Below the pieces are notes generated by a model. It ran no database searches and was not told the origin of the DNA. It worked only from the letters and a program-made list of their open reading frames with translations. Source: Variovorax sp. (GTDB lineage Bacteria > Pseudomonadota > Gammaproteobacteria > Burkholderiales > Burkholderiaceae_C). From it: DNA of 57,962 nucleotides. The position numbers and the translations under genes were made by a program. Every line of letters starts with the position of its first letter. Position 1 is the stretch's first letter. The stretch covers positions 1 through 57,962 of the forward strand of contig JANXTS010000066.1 in assembly GCA_025352265.1 (NCBI GenBank), given 5' to 3'. Below, in pieces: positions 54,659 to 57,962 of this stretch.

Positions 54659-55299
54659 CAGACAAACTTACCGCGTTGGATGTGATGCGCGATGCGCCGG
54701 TCATTCCGGTCATCGTGCTGCACGACGTCAAAGATGCCATCCCATTGGCGCGTGCACTGGTGGCCGGCGGCATCCGCATGCTGGAGGTCACGCTGCGCAC
54801 GCCGCAGGCGCTGCAATGCATCGAAGCCATCGCCAAGGACGTGCCTGAAGCGGTGGCGGGTGCTGGCACGATTCGCAGCGCGGCCGATGCACAGGCGTCG
54901 GCATTGGCCGGAGCCAGGTTCGGCGTCAGTCCGGGCTACACACGGTCGGTGGGAAAGGCCTGCCGTGACCTCGGCTTGCCGCTGTTGCCCGGCGTGGCGA
55001 CCGGCAGCGAGATCATGACCGCACAGGAAGATGGCTACACCCAGCTCAAGTTCTTCCCGGCACTGCAAGCGGGTGGTCTGCCGATGCTCAAGGCCTGGCA
55101 GGGCCCGTTCGGCGACATCACCTTTTGCCCGACTGGCGGCATCCATGCGGGCAACGCGGCGGAGTTTCTGGCGCTGTCGAACGTGGCCTGCGTCGGCGGG
55201 TCGTGGATTGTTCCGGCCGATGCGATTCGCGAGGGCAACTGGGCGCTGATCGAGAAACTGGCGCGCGCCGCCACCACGCTCGCGCGCTCGGCCGCATGA
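54649..55299 (+). CDS. eda: KDPG aldolase Eda
   Basis: A 216-residue aldolase that splits 2-keto-3-deoxy-6-phosphogluconate to pyruvate and glyceraldehyde 3-phosphate. The Schiff-base lysine is in QLKFFPALQAGG, with the catalytic Glu in MLEVTLRT and the GPFGDITFCPTGGI loop. Its stop overlaps the HAD gene start by ATGA at 55296. It forms the lower half of the ED pathway encoded with edd. Confidence 0.96.
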   Translation: MAVTDKLTALDVMRDAPVIPVIVLHDVKDAIPLARALVAGGIRMLEVTLRTPQALQCIEAIAKDVPEAVAGAGTIRSAADAQASALAGARFGVSPGYTRSVGKACRDLGLPLLPGVATGSEIMTAQEDGYTQLKFFPALQAGGLPMLKAWQGPFGDITFCPTGGIHAGNAAEFLALSNVACVGGSWIVPADAIREGNWALIEKLARAATTLARSAA

Positions 55300-56057
55300 C
55301 CGCCGCTCTTGCTGGTTCCGCACAGGGCGGTCGTGCTGAGCTATCCGATCTCAAAGTCATCGCTTTTGATGTCTTTGGTACCGTGGTCGACTGGCATACC
55401 GGAATCGCCGCCGAGGCCGAGCGATTGCTGCCGGGTGTCGATGGCAGCGCGTTCGCGCTGGCGTGGCGCGCGGGCTACCAGCCCGCCATGAAGAGCGTGA
55501 TGGAGCGGATGGCGGGAGAGGCTGGACACAGCGGTGGCTTCACGCTGCTCGACGAGTTGCACATGAGCATCCTGGAGCGCGTGCTGCACGACTTCGGTCA
55601 GACCGACATCGATCCTGCGATCAAGCGTGAACTGAACAGGGCCTGGCATCGTCTGCCGGCGTGGCCCGATGCGGTCGCAGGTCTCACGCGGTTGAAGAAG
55701 AAGTACATCATCTGCACGCTGTCTAACGGCAACATCGGCTTGCTGACCGAGATGGCGAAGGGCGCAGGCTTGCCTTGGGATTGCGTTCTCTCGGCCGAGG
55801 TCTTCAAGGCCTACAAGCCAGACCCGCGCACCTACCTCGGCGTAGCGGCGGTGTTTGATGTCGCGCCGGGTCATGTGATGCTGGCAGCGGCGCACCACGA
55901 CGACCTGGCCGCGGCGCGCGCCTGTGGCCTCAAGACGGGCTACATCGAACGGCCGAGCGAGTTCGGCGGCGCGCGGCCCAAAGACGTTTCACCGCAGCCT
56001 GACAACTCGCTGCACGCGCGGGACATCGGCGCTCTGGCGGATTTGTTGGGCTGCTGA
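55296..56057 (+). CDS. HAD-family hydrolase, haloacid dehalogenase type II-like
   Basis: A 253-residue HAD enzyme. The nucleophile Asp is in VIAFDVFGTVVDW, motif II in CTLSNGNIGLLT, the Lys in FKAYKPDPRTYLGV, and motif III in VMLAAAHHDDLAAARACGLK. This is the L-2-haloacid dehalogenase/phosphatase branch; the substrate is unknown. It is coupled to eda, so it might act on an ED intermediate or detoxify a by-product, but this is inference. The flagellar fragment starts soon after its stop. Confidence 0.88.
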   Translation: MTAALAGSAQGGRAELSDLKVIAFDVFGTVVDWHTGIAAEAERLLPGVDGSAFALAWRAGYQPAMKSVMERMAGEAGHSGGFTLLDELHMSILERVLHDFGQTDIDPAIKRELNRAWHRLPAWPDAVAGLTRLKKKYIICTLSNGNIGLLTEMAKGAGLPWDCVLSAEVFKAYKPDPRTYLGVAAVFDVAPGHVMLAAAHHDDLAAARACGLKTGYIERPSEFGGARPKDVSPQPDNSLHARDIGALADLLGC

Positions 56058-56097
56058 GCCGCTGGAGCTTCAGCGCAACCCGCCGCCGCTAGCGTCT

Positions 56098-56196
56098 TCC
56101 TTGCGCTGGATCAGCCATCTGGTAGCGGTTGGCGGCAAGTTTGCAGTGCGGCTGTCCGAACTGCCATTGCTCATGAGGCTAGGTGCACCTGAGTGA
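56098..56196 (+). pseudogene. Possible 3' end of fliN (SpoA domain tail)
   Basis: The open frame ending TGA at 56196 reads WISHLVAVGGKFAVRLSELP, which resembles the last beta strands of FliN (VVVxxxKFGVRLTxI). No start codon or upstream FliN body is present; the HAD gene ends 40 bp before it. It looks like the stump of fliN left by a rearrangement, in the expected position ahead of fliO. The match is short, so this is tentative. Confidence 0.4.
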
Positions 56197-56683
56197 CGAC
56201 GCAGTCACCTTAGCAGTTCGGCGTTCGATGAGCCAGACATCGACCTGTCGACCGCGCACCGCGCGCACGACGAGCAGCGCGGTGCTGGCGGCGAGCATCC
56301 TGCTCGATTCGTTCCACATTGCAGCGCAAGACGCCACCCCGACGCCACCACCAGCATCGACTCGGCATCGTGGTGCTCGCTGTGCGTGGTCCATGGGCCC
56401 GACGCTTGGGAAGGGGCAGAGTCCAAGCCCTTCACGCCAGCAAAAAACGGGATGGCGACGCTTCGTAGGTCCACGGGGATCGGATGCCATCGAACTGATC
56501 GGGACCACCCGCCTCACACCGCGCCACAGCGTCCACGTCGTTCAATGGGAAGGCCGAAACCTGCTCATCGGTTGCAGCGACCAGACCATCGCGCTGTTGG
56601 CCGAGAGCACGCCCAAGCCTGGTGCCGGCACGGGCCCGTTGGCGGATGCGTCGATGCCTGCTGACCGGAGTGGCGACGCATGA
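56183..56683 (+). CDS. fliO: FliO-like flagellar export protein, abnormal N-terminus
   Basis: 166 residues from GTG 56183 (or 151 from ATG 56228). The C-terminal half (SDAIELIGTTRLTPRHSVHV, WEGRNLLIGCSDQTIALLAE) is a clear FliO core. The first ~95 residues are unlike FliO: a weak hydrophobic stretch (SSAVLAASILLDSFHIAA), then Pro/Arg-rich sequence, without the firm transmembrane helix that anchors FliO. A deletion or frameshift in the 5' part is likely. FliO helps FliP assemble in the export gate. It overlaps fliP by ATGA. Confidence 0.65.
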   Translation: MHLSDDAVTLAVRRSMSQTSTCRPRTARTTSSAVLAASILLDSFHIAAQDATPTPPPASTRHRGARCAWSMGPTLGKGQSPSPSRQQKTGWRRFVGPRGSDAIELIGTTRLTPRHSVHVVQWEGRNLLIGCSDQTIALLAESTPKPGAGTGPLADASMPADRSGDA

Positions 56684-57549
56684 AGGCCCTGCGCGATTTC
56701 TTGACCGGCCTCGCACTGCTTGCGATGCTGCTGCTGAGCCCGTGGGCGCGTGCGGCACTCGAGCCTGGCGCCTTGCCCGTCGCCGAGTCGTTAGCGCGCT
56801 CCGCCGCACCTGCGACTGCGCCACGCAGCGCTAAGCCTGCGGCCACGGCGCTGGCCGTGCCCGCGCTGTCTTCCTTGGGCATTCGCTCGGGCTCATCACC
56901 CGGTATGTCGACGACGCCAGCCGACGAGACCTCGCAAGCGTTACGCATCGTTCTCGGTTTGACGGTGTTGGCCGTGCTGCCGGCGCTGGTGGTGTGCCTG
57001 ACCAGCTTCATGCGCATCATCATCGTGTTGTCGATGCTGCGGCATGCGATCGGAATGAACGAAACACCACCCAACACGGTGCTGATCGGCATCGCGCTTT
57101 TCCTAACGCTGTTCACCATGTCGCCGGTGCTGCAGAAGATCAACGACGACGCTTTCCAGCCGTTCATGGCCGGGGAGGTGGGCATGCAGGCCGGCTATGA
57201 AAAAGGCGTACTGCCATTGCGCGACATCATGGTGCGGCAGACGCGGGAAGAAGACCTCGCATTGATGGTCGAACTGTCCAAGGCGCCCACACCGTCCAGC
57301 ATGGCGGACATCGGGAACGTGCAATTGGTGCCGGCCTTCATGCTGTCCGAACTGCGCGCCGCTTTCCAGATCGGCTTCGTGGTGTTCCTGCCATTTCTCT
57401 TGATCGACCTGATCGTCTCGAGTGTGCTGATGGCACTCGGGATGATGATGCCGCCCACCACCATCGCGCTGCCAATCAAGATCCTGATCTTCATCCTGAT
57501 CGATGGATGGAGTCTTCTGTTGAAGGGGCTGGTAGGGAGCTTTCATTGA
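56680..57549 (+). CDS. fliP: Flagellar export-gate protein FliP
   Basis: A 289-residue FliP, with a cleavable signal (ALLAMLLLSPWARA) and an Ala/Pro-rich segment before the core. Core text is intact: LTSFMRIIIVLSMLRHAIGM, NTVLIGIALFLTLFTMSPVL, AFQIGFVVFLPFLLIDLIVS, MMMPPTTIALPIKI, and the end DGWSLLLKGLVGSFH. FliP forms the pentameric pore of the flagellar secretion gate with FliQ and FliR. Here fliQ and fliR are not next to it, so this gene is either stranded or from a split operon. Confidence 0.93.
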   Translation: MKALRDFLTGLALLAMLLLSPWARAALEPGALPVAESLARSAAPATAPRSAKPAATALAVPALSSLGIRSGSSPGMSTTPADETSQALRIVLGLTVLAVLPALVVCLTSFMRIIIVLSMLRHAIGMNETPPNTVLIGIALFLTLFTMSPVLQKINDDAFQPFMAGEVGMQAGYEKGVLPLRDIMVRQTREEDLALMVELSKAPTPSSMADIGNVQLVPAFMLSELRAAFQIGFVVFLPFLLIDLIVSSVLMALGMMMPPTTIALPIKILIFILIDGWSLLLKGLVGSFH

Positions 57550-57728
57550 CGCACCGCTTGCGCCGCGCGAGGAGTTTGGATTGCCTCAGCACACCTTAAG
57601 AATGCCCGAGGATCTTCCGCTGGCAGTGCCTGGCATCTACGCGCGACGGTCATGACGAGGTCGATCACTGATACTCTGCGCTTCTAAGTTTCCTGCCAAT
57701 CCGTTTTGATTGCGAAACTAATTTTCCT

Positions 57729-57759
57729 GTCCGGCGCGCAGTATCCCTGCGCGCCGGAC
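57729..57759. other. Perfect 13-bp hairpin between fliP and the acyltransferase
   Basis: GTCCGGCGCGCAG (57729-57741) pairs fully with 57747-57759 around the loop TATCC. There is no U-tract on either strand, so it is not a classical terminator. The 263-bp gap 57550-57812 holds no gene that I recognise; GACGTCA occurs twice near 57765-57797. Confidence 0.7.
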
Positions 57760-57812
57760 TACCATGACGTCAAGCACCGCAAAGAGTCTTAAGACGTCAG
57801 TCCGATATCTCG

Positions 57813-57962
57813 ATGCTTTTTAATTCGTACGCGTTCATCTTTTTCTTCTTTCCGGCGGTGTTGATCGGGTTCTTTCTGATCGGTCATTGGAACTCGCAAG
57901 CAGCGGCCGGATTTCTCGCGCTGGCATCGCTCTTCTTCTATGGCTGGTGGAGTGTCAAGGCG
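57813..57962 (+). CDS. MBOAT-family O-acyltransferase, 5' part (AlgI-like)
   Basis: 50 codons from ATG 57813 to the window end. MLFNSYAFIFFFFPAVLIGF and LALASLFFYGWW are the standard N-terminus of AlgI/PatA-type MBOAT proteins, which O-acetylate polysaccharides from the membrane. The rest lies outside the window. It is not a flagellar gene, so it marks the end of the flagellar fragment. Confidence 0.85.
   Translation, partial: MLFNSYAFIFFFFPAVLIGFFLIGHWNSQAAAGFLALASLFFYGWWSVKA

Noticed and set aside
56179..56517. Minus-strand frame opposite fliO
   Set aside because: No recognisable protein, and the opposite strand carries a clear FliO core coupled to fliP. It could still be noise from a rearranged segment.

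Overview
The window looks like chromosome of a high-GC betaproteobacterium of the Comamonadaceae (Variovorax/Acidovorax-like). This is inferred from protein flavour, pervasive ATGA-type gene overlaps, the pcm–rhodanese–tolC/waaA neighbourhood and an edd–eda pair. No database search was possible, so the genus is a guess.

Layout. Positions 1-3492 are a degraded, lower-GC stretch. It holds the 5' two thirds of a divergent FtsZ paralogue (minus strand, running off the left edge), a complete IS3-family element with inverted repeats and a 3-bp target duplication, a tRNA-Lys(CUU) with its terminator, and the wreck of a short-chain dehydrogenase gene. Positions 3493-25012 are a nearly complete type VI secretion (T6SS) cluster: tssH, tssB, tssC, hcp, tssK, a Cys-rich pentapeptide-like gene, tssL, tssM, tagF, tagH, a very short TagJ-like gene, tssE, tssF, tssG, tssA and an unknown membrane protein, with tssJ convergent at the end. 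VgrG, PAAR, effectors and the PpkA/PppA kinase/phosphatase are not in the window.

Positions 25152-27229 encode two c-type cytochromes in an operon without a dehydrogenase. Then come a DUF1345 membrane protein, an EamA transporter, and an alkylation-repair operon (Ada-AlkA fusion, Ogt). Phosphomannomutase and WaaA (LPS/sugar metabolism) follow, then a minus-strand set: a TetR regulator with a palindromic operator, a periplasmic adaptor, an RND pump, Pcm, rhodanese and a TolC-type outer membrane channel. Positions 41647-48121 hold MsrA, a small His/Cys-containing hypothetical, a ZnuD-like TonB receptor, an MFS exporter and an IlvD/Edd-family sugar-acid dehydratase. Positions 48168-52721 hold an AEC permease, PdxH, a MobA-like nucleotidyltransferase, SodC, ChaC and an OmpA-domain protein. 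Positions 52820-56057 are the Entner-Doudoroff pair edd-eda followed by a HAD hydrolase.

The right end is a broken flagellar segment: a probable fliN tail, an odd fliO and an intact fliP. It is followed not by fliQ but by a strong hairpin and the start of an MBOAT acyltransferase.

The most unusual items are the FtsZ paralogue whose T7 catalytic loop has lost its asparagine and both aspartates, the FHA protein and mini-TagJ inside the T6SS cluster, the dehydrogenase pseudogene with several readable lesions, and the stranded flagellar fragment.
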